Below, piece after piece: positions 1-8,960 of a stretch of 64,000 nt of DNA. Position 1 is the stretch's first letter. Each line of letters begins with the position of its first letter. Source of the stretch: Clavulina sp. PMI_390 (lineage: Eukaryota; Basidiomycota; Agaricomycetes; Cantharellales; Hydnaceae); assembly GCA_015039315.1 (NCBI GenBank), contig WIDE01000126.1:1-64000 (forward strand), given 5' to 3'. The position numbers and the translations under genes were made by a program. The notes under the pieces were generated by a model. The model did not search any database. It was not told the DNA's origin and saw only the letters and a program-made list of their open reading frames with translations.

Positions 1-58
1 GAGATTTGCCGCACATTACAAAGATGTATGTAATTGTTGGGGGTGTAGTTATCGCTAT

Positions 59-116
59 CTATCACCAAGTTGAAGTTAGACCCTGAGGCGAGAAACTTGG
101 ATTGGGGAATACTTAC
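59..116 (-). other. 3'-UTR intron of secreted-protein copy 1
   Basis: On the minus strand a GTAAGT donor (116-111) lies 9 nt after the stop codon of copy 1. It is followed by a TCTAAC branch-like site and a GATAG acceptor ending at 59. All three sister genes have an intron at the same place, which supports it. It is non-coding, and lies too near the stop to be expected to trigger nonsense-mediated decay. Confidence 0.6.
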
Positions 117-125
117 GACTCTCAA

Positions 126-912
126 TCACCTACTCGAATGCAATAGGTTCGTCATGGTAAGCCCACCGCCTGCCAGGCAAGTGGATGCTCCTTTTCGAGA
201 CAAATCCACACCCAGTCTTGCCCGCCTGTGTGCTTGCGCCGGGCCAGAGCAGATACCGCTAGGTCCAGCACAGCACCCACTGGCACAATCAGCAGCGCTG
301 AGGCACTGACCACCGATAAATTGGGCACCGGCTCCATTACCGACGTTGTGGGCGCCTGCGGGGTCGAATGCAGGGCCGCCGGCGCCAGGGGCTGTCGGCG
401 TACCGTCAGTAGTGCCAGGTGTAGCAGCGGGAGTAGCAGCAGGGGCGTCGGAGGAAGCAGGAGTGCCGTTAGTATTATCGGTGGTACCTGGAGAGGCGGA
501 GGGAGTAGCGGAGGGATCGATTGGGGAAGTGGGATGATCAGAGACGGGTGTTGGGGCAAAAAACCCACAGCCTTGCTTGCCCTAGTATAATGAAGAGTGA
601 CGAAAAAGGAAGAGCGCAACAGTCGTCCGCCGTGTGAGCGATGCAGAGCAACTAGGGTAAAAATGATGGGAGGCTAGTGAAATCGAGACGTACGTCCTGG
701 AATGCAGCATCGGGGCCAGAGCAAATGCCAGTAGGGAAGGCACAGCAGCCACTCGCGCAATCGGCATCGGAGACGCACTGACCAGTGATAAATTGCTGGC
801 CCTCACCAGTACCAATGTTGCCACTTCCAGAGTTGAAGGGCGGGACGGCCACAACTGTAGAGGCGAGGGCAGCGAGGGTGGCGAGGACAATAGAGAAGGA
901 GATCGACTTCAT
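126..912 (-). CDS. Secreted cysteine-rich BAS2-like protein, copy 1 (frameshifted tail)
   Basis: Two exons on the minus strand: 912-694 and 581-126, about 224 aa as encoded. Residues 1-22 form a signal peptide (MKSISFSIVLATLAALASTVVA), predicting secretion. Two cysteine modules follow, each C-x5-C-x3-CC-x6-C plus a GCGF cysteine. They are joined by a Pro/Thr/Ser/Ala-rich linker that is longer than and different from that of the sister genes. The module resembles the biotrophy-associated secreted protein 2 family of plant-associated fungi; its biochemical role is unknown. The intron (582-693) is GTACGT...CTAG. Compared with copies 2-4, one base is missing at about 240/241. This shifts the frame after 'GICSGP', so the conserved last cysteine and the tail ending in RRWAYHDE are lost, and translation ends at TGA 128-126. 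The gene is otherwise intact. The deletion may be real decay or an assembly error. Confidence 0.75.
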
Positions 913-1105
913 GTTTATGGAGTAGAAACAAGTGGATGGGTGTTGAGGGGATTAAGGGAACAGTGTTGAGAAAAAGGTAGGAATAGAGAAGTGGTCAAAG
1001 CAGAGTGAAGGCAAAGAAGCGACGAGCACCAGGCTCTAGAAGAATTAAAGAAGAGGAGATGGAGTGAGGTCAACCTGGAGAATTATCAGTCAGTTCTGTA
1101 CCATA

Positions 1106-1111
1106 TTTATA
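1106..1111 (-). promoter_or_regulatory. TATA box of copy 1
   Basis: TATAAA on the minus strand, 194 bp upstream of the copy 1 ATG. Copies 2, 3 and 4 have TATAAA at 186-201 bp. The leader between TATA and ATG keeps the same order of elements in all four: a GGTTGACCTCAC-like stretch, a pyrimidine run, then AGCCTGGTGCTCGTCG. Confidence 0.65.
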
Positions 1112-1979
1112 CACCAGGGCATTGGATGTTCTGGTCTGAACCAATTGGCAAGTGAAGAGATTAGTGCCAAGGAAGCGACTAGAGATCCCGATTTCCCAGG
1201 ATATGATGAAAAAGTCGGATGGCCTCGGCGACGCTTGATGGACTCTCTCGTAAATGATGTTTGATTCCATAACAACACCTTTCGGGCACGGTCTCCGCGA
1301 TGGTACAAAGACTACTCGGCTGGCCCAGCTATATCGGCTTACTCGAGACTGTAAAGGTAGACTCGGCGTGTTTACGGATCACTGGAAGAGGCTTCACTAG
1401 GCCGCTCTGAATGTGTGAGAGGATCATAGTGCGTAATATGTTGCACATCTAAAGGTTTTACGCCCAGGTCAAAAACGATGGACCGAGAGGCATGAACCAC
1501 AAGAAGCGCTCGCCACACTGGTATCATACAGAACAGCGAAAACTTATGAACCACGGCTAAGCTCTGCGGAGGGTTTCGAGAGCTTTTACCTGGAGACTGA
1601 GGTAAAGCTGCCGTACTAACGGCACCAAGGTGCCCCCTGGTCGATCGGATGCAGGATTTTCACTCATTAGAAGAGATCAGAAGGAATTCCAATATGAGCC
1701 TTGGCACTGAGGAGAGAGACAAGACCAACAGCCAGCTATGCGTGCCTTGTTTGTATCGAGACACAACATCTTGCCGCGTTCGCGTTGTGCGCGCCTTTCC
1801 GACGTTGGATGACTTTGCGGGTCCACCCCTAATGCTCCTTCCCAACCTCAACGAAATTGCCGCCAGATCATTGGCATTCAGCGCTTCGTTTCTGGATGAA
1901 AAGGGCGTGTAGCATTGCATGGCATCTCTTCTAGGCAGGAACTTCCAGCCTCTATTCTATATCTCTTCAAGAGCGCAAG
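1112..1979. other. Intergenic region upstream of copy 1
   Basis: There is no convincing gene here. The part next to copy 1 shares short stretches with the region upstream of copy 2, notably GATTCCATAACAACACCT at about 1263-1280 against about 5928-5945. Short open frames occur in several phases but show no family resemblance or usable splice structure. The right part may be very degenerate F-box gene DNA (see the relic at 1980-2075). Confidence 0.5.
1749..1793 (+). repeat. Diverged repeat shared with 4546-4590
   Basis: About 45 bp beginning near TGTATCGAGACA and ending near GCGCGCC matches the stretch at about 4546-4590, with roughly three quarters of bases identical by eye. The other copy lies just downstream of the intact F-box gene at 2664-4378. 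This copy lies before the decayed fragment of that gene, so the order has been rearranged. Confidence 0.4.
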
Positions 1980-2075
1980 GGACGAATGAAACGACTCGTG
2001 TTGCCAGAGCGGCTACCTGATGACGTCTGTGATCGTTTGACACAAGGCGGGGGACCCCAAGAGGTCATTTGCTAA
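1980..2075 (+). pseudogene. Relic of an F-box gene C-terminal exon
   Basis: The stretch reads KRLVLPERLPDDVCDRL in one frame. It closely matches RRLVLPERLPDDVRDHL from the second exon of the intact F-box gene at about 4147-4205, with similar DNA on both sides. A stop (TGCTAAATAA) follows directly, and no F-box or other exon is found upstream in any usable frame. It is a truncated, decayed duplicate of that gene. Confidence 0.65.
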
Positions 2076-2095
2076 ATAAATTTCGTTCTATCACC

Positions 2096-2332
2096 CTATG
2101 GCGGTCTCCGATTGACAATATCATCATTTGAAGATTGAGCTTTCAGATGGCATCTATATTCACGGCACCAAGTTTGTGCCATTAGCTCAGCCCTCTTGGC
2201 ATCAAAACGCTCGAAGCGCGTCGTAATCCTGCCCTTCGCTATTTCCCCGATGTCTTCAAGCAGCCACGATGGTTCTGGATATTCGACAGTAAAGTCTGGA
2301 TCTTTTGATGTTACCTTTGAGTAGATGTACAC
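2096..2332 (-). other. Unrecognised open frame, possible exon relic
   Basis: An open frame of about 78 codons with no ATG start. Its translation is rich in charged and aromatic residues, including EPSWLLEDIGEIAKG and FERFDAKRAELMAQTW. It looks more protein-like than the other short frames nearby. I do not recognise the family. I could not find an upstream exon that joins in phase, so it may be a remnant of a lost gene or chance. Confidence 0.2.
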
Positions 2333-2663
2333 CTACACCAGTATCAAATTGGTCTCGTCGCTATATTATGCTCGAATTCGAGTTTGTTCAAGGAAGTTGT
2401 CACACTGCCTATCCGATAAATTGTCTCTGGCTAAGTCGGTGAGGTTCTTCGCCATAAAGTTGCTGCCATCAAAGAAAGAGAATATCTATAATAGGTAAAT
2501 GTCAGATTTTAGCCACGCTTTCATCGAGCCTATTCTTCAACAAAGATCATGATTAGCTCCATTACTTTGTGACAGTCACGGAGTGGCTTGGAGACCAAGG
2601 CTGTGAGGGGTTGCGCCGTGCGATAAACCTACCTCTGCATCCACCAAGAAGCAAACATTGAGC

Positions 2664-4378
2664 ATGTTGGTCGATGAGAACCTCTGGACTGCCTACTACG
2701 AAGCACAAGAGCAACTTATCTCCGCCCTCCTTGCGGCAGCTCCCCCAGCACCTCATATCTTCTCCACATCTGGGCCTGAACGTGAACTCCTACGATCTTC
2801 AACTAAAGAGTCATTAGATGATCTTACAAGTTCGATCAAAAGGATGGAGGACTATGCGACTGAAGGGCATGCTCGTCTGCTACGCGCTCAGAGTATTTTG
2901 ACTGCTTCGCTAGCGCCCATCGAGGGCCTTCCGTTGGAAATCATCCAGTCTGTCATCGAAATGATAGTAGAGACGCCCCGGAAGACATCTCGTATCGACT
3001 GGTTTCGTGACATCTCCCGTCAGTGGAGGTTTGCAATTCAAGGCATGCCTCACTTGTTTGTGGACGCAGACTGGAGGGCATGGTCCCCCCAGAAGATCCG
3101 TAGTTGGACTTCCATAGCAAAAGATCAGCCTATATCTGTCTCTATAGAGGCTGATTATCCGGTGCGCGGAAGCATCGTCCCAGCCTGGGATGCAGAGCCC
3201 GAAATGTGCCCTCGTTGGCCTTCGTTTAAATCCCGCAAGCCGTTCCCGTTCATCCAACGGTGTCAGCTTGCTGCAGAGCTCGCTCCTCAACTGGGCAAGT
3301 TGCACATAAAAATGCACTCGGTTTCGCCTGAGACGATGGAGAATGCGATCATCCCACTACTAGGATCCCCCTTGCCAAGACTTTCCGAGTTAGCCCTTTT
3401 CTCAAACGAGTCTCACCCTGTCGCATTAAATCTCGGAAATATGCCCGATCTCGTGACCTTTCACTGTTGTGGCTTCCAGGTGTCATCGTTGACACCATCG
3501 AACAGCATCACAGAGCTTGGCATGGGCCTTAATCCAGAGCTATTTGGGAAATTGGTGAACTTTTTGGCTGAGCCCACGTCTATCACCTATCTTTCATTGT
3601 ACCGCCAGCCGGAGGCGTCGCCACAATGGCCGGAGAATAGACCTGAATGGAATAGTCCTGGGTGTACTCTGAATGGTTTGAAATCGATACGGCTGCACGG
3701 CTTCCAATGGGACAATCAGTTAGCTCTCGAGGCTCTACTAAAATCCCTTGAAGCCCCGAATCTGGCGCGTATTGAAATATCTGGTGCCAACAACGTCTTC
3801 CCCTCATTGGTCGTGAGCCGCTCCACCTGCATCTGATTACTAGAGAACTGACTCCCTGATATATACTTGGGCTACTGGAACCATCACCAGTCCCCAGGGA
3901 TGGCAGGAAACATTACTTCACTCATAGTGCACGACGTCACGAACTTGTCAGACGTACTCCGCTATCTAGAACGAAGCCCCACATTGGATCCTGCTGATCT
4001 TCCGTCACTCAAAATACTACCAAACCTCGAAGAAATTATCCTGACACCTCATCCTTATCATGGGAATCTTATGCGTCCATCTGCCCTGTCCGTGGATGAC
4101 TGGGAAGTGCAGATGTGGACGAGATTTCTCGTTTCGAGGAAAGAATCTATGAGACGGCTGGTTTTGCCGGAGCGGTTGCCCGACGATGTTCGTGATCACT
4201 TGATACAAGCTGGCCAGCTGCAAGAGGTTTGTACTCATATTCACTTTTTTTTTCTTCTCAAACTGAATGAATCGCTGATTGAATATTCCTGTGTTCAAAG
4301 GTTGGCCTCTCAAAGGACTTCAAGAATCGTAACGCCGACCTTGTGCCCCTAAATATGCTGTATCCCTACAATTATTGA
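2664..4378 (+). CDS. F-box protein (divergent, single copy here)
   Basis: Three exons, 2664-3812, 3891-4226 and 4301-4378, give 520 aa. The first ATG in the frame is at 2664. Residues 50-80 look helical. An F-box-like segment follows at about 93-112 (PIEGLPLEIIQSVIEMIV), then a tryptophan-containing DISRQWRFAIQGMPHLF motif as is usual after agaricomycete F-boxes. The rest is a leucine-rich, LRR-like region. By family it should bind Skp1 and recruit substrates to an SCF ubiquitin ligase; the substrate is unknown. It lacks the N-terminal signature (FCSDVR, SPHTR) and the CxCxxS tail of the seven-member family elsewhere in the window, so it is a separate subfamily. A decayed partial copy lies just upstream. 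Both introns have usable GT/AG signals (GTGAGC...CAG; GTTTGT...AAAG), the second donor being weak. Confidence 0.7.
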
Positions 4379-4680
4379 AGAGGAGGTGCTCGTTCTGCGT
4401 TACATGGAGTGAGTGGTAGTACTTTTGGTAGTTCAACTGTACCTAGCCCCTGATAATAATTGTAACAAATCGTGTAGCTTTTGTCTGCTTCTGAAGTATA
4501 ACAAGGCCATCCAGGTCATCGCCATGCCATTCGACCCTCCGAAGTATGTATCGAGACATACACTCTTGGCGCTCTCGTGTTGCGCACGCCATTACGATTC
4601 CTCAAGAGCCATTGTGACTATACCTCAGCTTCAGCTTCTTTGACGTATTTAGGTAAAGAGTCAATGTGATATTATCATTT
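4379..4680. other. Intergenic region after the F-box gene
   Basis: No gene is seen. It holds the second copy of the 45-bp repeat (about 4546-4590), then AT-rich DNA leading into the conserved downstream block of secreted-protein copy 2. Confidence 0.4.
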
Positions 4681-4728
4681 GCTCAAATTTTGGGTAGTAG
4701 GTTCACGCAGATGGTTGAAGGTAAGGGA

Positions 4729-4743
4729 GACGCTCAAAGCATC
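4729..4743 (-). promoter_or_regulatory. Conserved downstream hairpin, copy 2
   Basis: On the coding (minus) strand this reads GATGC-TTTGA-GCGTC, a 5-bp stem containing one T-G wobble. The same hairpin occurs after copies 3 and 4 with perfect pairing. It follows a conserved stretch like GTAGAAGT..ACGACTA.AATGAAG. It may act in the 3' UTR or in 3'-end formation. Confidence 0.4.
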
Positions 4744-4854
4744 TTTTCTTCATTATAGTCGTAGACTTCTACTTGACGACAAGATCGTGTATATACTTTA
4801 CTGCACAATATCAAAGCACACATAGGGATAAGGGTGGAATGAAGTGGTCAGGAT

Positions 4855-4916
4855 CTAGCAGAGCAGACTGAAGTTAGGGATGATAGATGCAGATTGTTGA
4901 AGGGGCAGTTACTCAC
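4855..4916 (-). other. 3'-UTR intron of secreted-protein copy 2
   Basis: GTGAGT donor at 4916-4911, nine nt after the stop, a CCTAAC branch-like site and a GCTAG acceptor at 4855. The length is 62 nt. It matches the introns after the stops of copies 1, 3 and 4. Confidence 0.65.
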
Positions 4917-4925
4917 CACCATCGT

Positions 4926-5582
4926 CTACTCATCAGCAATCAGCTCATCATGGTATGCCCATCGCCTGCCGGGGAGGTGGATGCTCCGCTTCGAGACGAA
5001 GCCACACCCAGTCTTGCCGTTCTGCGTGCTCGCACCAGGGCCGGAGCAGATACCGCTGGGGCCGGCACAGCACCCACTAGCGCAGTCAGCAGAGCTGAGG
5101 CACTGGCCACCAATAAACTGGGTGCCGGCACCGTTACCAACGTTCTTCTCGCCTGCAGGGTCGAAGGAAGGACCGCCGTTAGCAGGGACAGTACCAAAGC
5201 TGGTGGTGGCAGCGGTAGCGGGAGCAGCAGCAGGAGCGGGAGAGGTGGCAGGAGCGGTCGCGCCAGTGGTGAAACCACAGCCTTGCTTGCCCTAGAGAAT
5301 AAGCATGTTTGTTAGTGATACGGCGGATCATCTCGAGGACACCAAGGAGTCAAAACTTGCCTGCTGGAATGCAGCACCAGGACCAGAGCAAATACCAGTG
5401 GGGAAAGCACAGCACCCACTTGCGCAATCAGCGTCCGACAGGCACTGGCCGGTGATGAACTGCTGGCCCTGACCGTTGCCGACGTGGGGGACTCCAGCGG
5501 GATCGAAGGGAGGAACGGCCACAACAGTAGAGGCGAGGGCGAAGAGGGTAGCAAGGAAAACGGAAGCAGAGATGGTCTTCAT
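4926..5582 (-). CDS. Secreted double-module BAS2-like protein, copy 2
   Basis: Exons 5582-5361 (222 nt) and 5291-4926 (366 nt) encode 195 aa. The signal peptide MKTISASVFLATLFALASTVVA is identical to those of copies 3 and 4. Exon 1 encodes module 1 (QCLSDADCASGCCAFPTGIC). Exon 2 adds its GCGF cysteine, an Ala/Pro/Thr linker of about 25 residues, and module 2 (QCLSSADCASGCCAGPSGIC...GCGF) with a basic tail KRSIHLPGRRWAYHDE. Twelve cysteines suggest six disulfides in an extracellular protein. It resembles the fungal biotrophy-associated BAS2 family; an effector or cell-wall role is inference. The intron (5292-5360) starts with GC (GCAAGT) rather than GT, where copies 3 and 4 have GT. Sharing of signal peptide and flanks suggests recent duplication or gene conversion. 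Confidence 0.85.
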
Positions 5583-5767
5583 TGTGATTGAGGGAAGTTT
5601 GGAGTTGGGTGGGTTTGGGGAGAAGTGAGTGTGTTGATTGAGAGTGTAGAAAAGTTGTCGAAGAAGTGGAAGCGAAGAGAAACGACGAGCACCAGGCTCT
5701 AGAGAAGTGTAGAAGAGAAGATGGAGTGAGGTCAACCTGGAGAGACATCGATCTCTCCAGGCCCCTC

Positions 5768-5773
5768 TTTATA
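5768..5773 (-). promoter_or_regulatory. TATA box of copy 2
   Basis: TATAAA on the minus strand (GTATAAAGAGGGG), 186 bp before the ATG at 5582. It is followed by the leader shared by all four copies, including AGCCTGGTGCTCGTCG near 5680-5700. Confidence 0.7.
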
Positions 5774-6090
5774 CATCTCGAGGCGTGCACCGGTCCCGGA
5801 TGACCGCCGGGTCAAGATATGGTTGGCGAGGAAGAGAGTGAGAACCAGATTCAATATCCAGGATATCATCAAAAAAGTTGAACATCCCCAGGCAACTCAT
5901 GATGGAGTCCCATGAATTAGGTGCGATTCCATAACAACACCTATGAACATCCTGATGCCGCAGAGATCATTCAGCTCATTCAGACGACTGGCTATGTTAC
6001 AGGCTGTGGAAATGTATGCAGTACCTTGTGGGTGAGCACACATGTTCGTCGAGACGATCAAACGCTGTGTGTGATGCAGCGTCGAAACTA

Positions 6091-6829
6091 GTAACCAGTA
6101 TTCAACAGTGACCCAAAGAGCAACGTCTTGATTAGCGAGAATTCCATATCAAGCTAATCTCCATACCGCCCTCCAGCTTGGTGTGGGGAGTGATACAGCC
6201 AGAATCGAGCTTGGTGTTGAGCCCGGTAACCCTTCTAGGGGCTGAGCCCCAAGCTATCGAGCTACCTTATGATACCCTCAAAAATCAGTTATGGATTCAG
6301 TCACAGAAAGAATAATCAAATTCGATGACAGGTTTCTTGCTGGAACGCATCCCACGTCGGCGCTGAGGGACTTATTTGTTTGTTTGCACCAAGACACTCG
6401 TGTTTGGGCTCTGCTTGGTACGGTCGATCGAGCGTTTCATCGTGAACGCGTTTATGGCTTCTAGCTAGCTCATGATAGAAAGTCCCTGATCGTACCAAAT
6501 CATTCTCGATATCCTATAAACCCTTCGTCTCGGCTAGCGCTCGCGTTCATCTAGGCCAGGCTCTACTGGTCGCTGTGTTTTCTAGGCTCGCCTTCATATC
6601 CAATATCTCTCACTAGCATTGACTTCACCCGTCCCGCCTCATGAGCCTGCTGCAATCCATTATATCAAATCTCCTGTTGAACTCCACGGTCACATCAGTC
6701 CAGAACTGAGATTTCGCCTGCCTTCCGACAAAAGATGGTGATCAGATCATGTTGGGCCGCTTTGATGACACGACATGACATGTGTCAAGCCAGTGACCGA
6801 GATAATTATATTTGCTCAGATGTGAGACG
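6091..6829. other. Intergenic region between duplication units
   Basis: No gene is recognised. The short frames in this stretch, including one of 60 codons at 6316-6498 on the minus strand, show no family resemblance. The boundaries of the tandem duplication fall within or near this region. Confidence 0.5.
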
Positions 6830-6881
6830 CTTAAGGAGATCGCAGCATTATTCACGCAAATGGCAAAAGTATAAGGGTGAG

Positions 6882-6896
6882 GATGCACAAAGCATC
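6882..6896 (-). promoter_or_regulatory. Conserved downstream hairpin, copy 3
   Basis: Coding strand GATGC-TTTGT-GCATC, a perfect 5-bp stem. Directly before it lies GAGGTAGAAGTTTTACGATT, which is nearly identical to the stretch after copy 4 (one base different). Confidence 0.45.
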
Positions 6897-7004
6897 TTAT
6901 CTTCATTGTAATCGTAAAACTTCTACCTCGACAACATAGTGGATCAAATACTTTACTACAACACGTCATTAAAACACACAAGGGAACGATGGGATGATCA
7001 CAAT

Positions 7005-7070
7005 CTAGCAGAAGACTCAGAGTCAGCATCAGAGTGGTAACTCGATATTGTCGAAGAACGAATCACTCAC
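7005..7070 (-). other. 3'-UTR intron of secreted-protein copy 3
   Basis: GTGAGT donor at 7070, three nt after the TAA stop, a GCTGAC branch-like site and a GCTAG acceptor at 7005. The length is 66 nt. It is the same arrangement as in the other copies. Confidence 0.65.
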
Positions 7071-7073
7071 CAT

Positions 7074-7726
7074 TTACTCATCAGCAATGAGCTCATCATG
7101 GTACGCCCAGCGCCTGCCGGGAAGGTGAATGCTCCTCTTCGAAACAAAGCCACACCCAGTCTTGCCCGCCTGGGTGCTTGCACCAGGACCAGAGCAGATA
7201 CCGCTGGGGCCGGCACAGCACCCGCTAGCGCAATCGGCAGCGCTGAGGCACTGGCCACCGATGAACTGGGTACCGGCACCGTTACCGACGTTCTTCTCAC
7301 CTGCGGGGTCAAAGGATGGACCACCGTTAGCAGGGACGGTGCCGAAGCTGGTGGTGGCAGCGGTAGCGGGAGCAGCAGCAGGAGCGGGAGAGGTGGCAGG
7401 AGCAGTCGCGCCAGTGGTGAAGCCGCAGCCTTGCTTGCCCTGAATAGGTTGCATGAGTTCAGCAACATGGCGAAACAAAGAATATAACAGAAAACTAGAC
7501 TTACCTGTTGGAAGGCAGCGCCGGGACCGGAGCAAATACCAGTGGGGAAAGCACAGCAGCCACTCGCGCAATCAGCGTCAGAGAGACACTGGCCAGTGAT
7601 GAACTGCTGGCCCACACCATTACCGACGTGGGGAACTCCAGCGGGATCGAAAGGAGGAACGGCCACGACAGTAGAAGCAAGAGCGAAGAGGGTAGCGAGG
7701 AAAACGGAGGCGGAGATGGTCTTCAT
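7074..7726 (-). CDS. Secreted double-module BAS2-like protein, copy 3
   Basis: Exons 7726-7505 (222 nt) and 7439-7074 (366 nt) encode 195 aa. The intron (7440-7504) is canonical GTAAGT...TTCAG. Domain order is signal peptide (1-22), module 1 (QCLSDADCASGCCAFPTGIC, then GCGF), Ala/Pro/Thr linker, module 2 (QCLSAADCASGCCAGPSGIC, GCGF) and the basic tail ending in DELIADE. It differs from copy 2 at only a few residues, for example GNGVG for GNGQG and a stop of TAA instead of TAG. By context it is the tandem duplicate of copy 2. Secretion is well supported by the leader; a role in host interaction is inferred only from family resemblance to BAS2-type proteins. Confidence 0.85.
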
Positions 7727-7912
7727 TGTGATTATGGGGATAGATTGAGAAAGAGTGGGTGTGTTTTGGGAATTAGGTGCGAGTAGAGAAAAGTGTTGTT
7801 GAAGTAGAAGCGAAGAAAACGACGAGCACCAGGCTCTAGAGAAAGACGAAGAAGAGAAGATGGAGTGTGAGGTCAACCTGAAGAAACATCAACCTCTCCA
7901 GCTCCCCCTCTC

Positions 7913-7918
7913 TTTATA
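7913..7918 (-). promoter_or_regulatory. TATA box of copy 3
   Basis: TATAAA on the minus strand (GGTATAAAGAGAGG), 187 bp before the ATG at 7726. Spacing and following leader match copy 2. Confidence 0.7.
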
Positions 7919-8290
7919 CCCCATCGTTTGAATACACCCCGGCCCTCTGCTGATGAGCATTGCCAAGCCGAGATGTGCTTGGCAAATAGAGAGTGAGGTG
8001 TGATGATAGAAACCTGATGTTCGATATCCAAGATATCATCAAAGAAGTTGAACACCCCGAGGTAACGCATGATGATGGGCCCTTATGAATTGATTCGCGG
8101 TTCCGTGATAGGAAACACGGAGACGTCGATGCCCACAGATATTATTCAAACTAGACTTAGTGCTATGCTCAGTTTATTCAGCGAAAATCGATCCAGCATG
8201 AGAAATTCCTCAAAAAGATCAGCATCGGCGCAGTGTGTCGCTGTCACGATGATCAAAGCTGTGTGCGTGATGCATCCTCAAGAGCCCCAT

Positions 8291-8960
8291 CAGCACGTGC
8301 GAGGAAGCCCCGCAGCAGAAGCAGTTTGAGAGACAGCAAGCAGGGAGGAATTTACGGTTGGCAGGCATCGAAGCTCCGCTAGATTGCAGTGTAGGCTGGG
8401 ACTCTGGGCGAACGTCTGTCGGCGCGTCACTTGTTTGCACGCGAACAAATTCCCTACCCAAATCCAGAAACTATTTTTATTTCGCCAAACCCTTGGCCGG
8501 TACGCGAAGCGTCCTCGCTCGTCATGATCTGCTTGGCTTGATGCCGAACTTCGTTCTTGATCGCATGAAAGCAACCTCTGCGTTGACGGATGTTCATGAA
8601 GCGTAAGCAGCGCATTAATTGATTGTAACGGAGGTCGGAAGTTGCAAAGACCGGAGGACCCGGGTGGCAAAAAATTGCATACGCCTTCTGGCCTAGGCTC
8701 TCTTGGCGCCTAGAGGGACTTGTGCGCGCATGGATGACGCGCAGCACATCATTACGCAGACGCGCCCAAGCCATCAACCATCCAGCAGCCCAAATCGATG
8801 GGAAGTGCCTGATTATTTTTAGTGTGTGTGTGTGATACAGGACAGGAATACGTAATAAAACAGTGTCAGGACCCAGGACCAGCAAGCTGGTAGCGGACGC
8901 ACCCAAGCAACAGAGTGAATGGTGATCGGGAGTTTCGGGGGAGGGGTGAATCTTGCTTTT
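8291..8960. other. Intergenic region before SDHAF1
   Basis: No supported gene. Open frames on both strands (for example 8454-8906, minus) overlap each other and have no recognisable content. A short (TG)n run lies near 8822-8832. This is partly the downstream region of the SDHAF1-like gene. Confidence 0.5.

Larger units (their letters stand above)
4681..6090. repeat. Tandem duplication unit A (copy 2)
   Basis: This unit carries secreted-protein copy 2 with its flanks. It corresponds to unit B at about 6830-8290 with an offset of about 2.14 kb: ATGs at 5582 and 7726, TATA boxes at 5768 and 7913, and the CTTCATTAT block at about 4748 and 6900. Similarity goes beyond the gene: ATATCATCAAAAAAGTTGAAC upstream, and GATCAAACGCTGTGTGTGATG about 470 bp before the ATG. 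Confidence 0.65.
6830..8290. repeat. Tandem duplication unit B (copy 3)
   Basis: This is the partner of unit A (about 4681-6090). It carries copy 3, its promoter (ATATCATCAAAGAAGTTGAAC upstream), GATCAAAGCTGTGTGCGTGATG near 8250, and the conserved downstream block near 6880-6930. Confidence 0.65.

Noticed and set aside
228..590. Long open frames on the opposite strand of the secreted-protein genes (also at 4887-5315, 7098-7487, 10623-10916)
   Set aside because: They are mirror effects of GC-rich Ala/Pro/Thr codons. They lack starts, splice sites and family content, and the real exons are on the other strand.
152..619. Shifted-frame Pro/Leu/Ala-rich ORFs over exon 2 of the secreted-protein genes (also 4940-5278, 7067-7876, 10664-11026)
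   Set aside because: Same strand but wrong frame. The exon 2 frame joined through the intron gives the conserved cysteine module.
5650..5750. A 5'-UTR intron in the secreted-protein leaders (GTTGACCTC...TTCTCTAG)
   Set aside because: The stretch has a pyrimidine run and AG, but is only about 38 nt and has a poor donor. It is more likely a pyrimidine-rich leader.
8454..8906. 150-codon open frame on the minus strand
   Set aside because: It overlaps other frames, has no recognisable content and no support from neighbours or splice signals.
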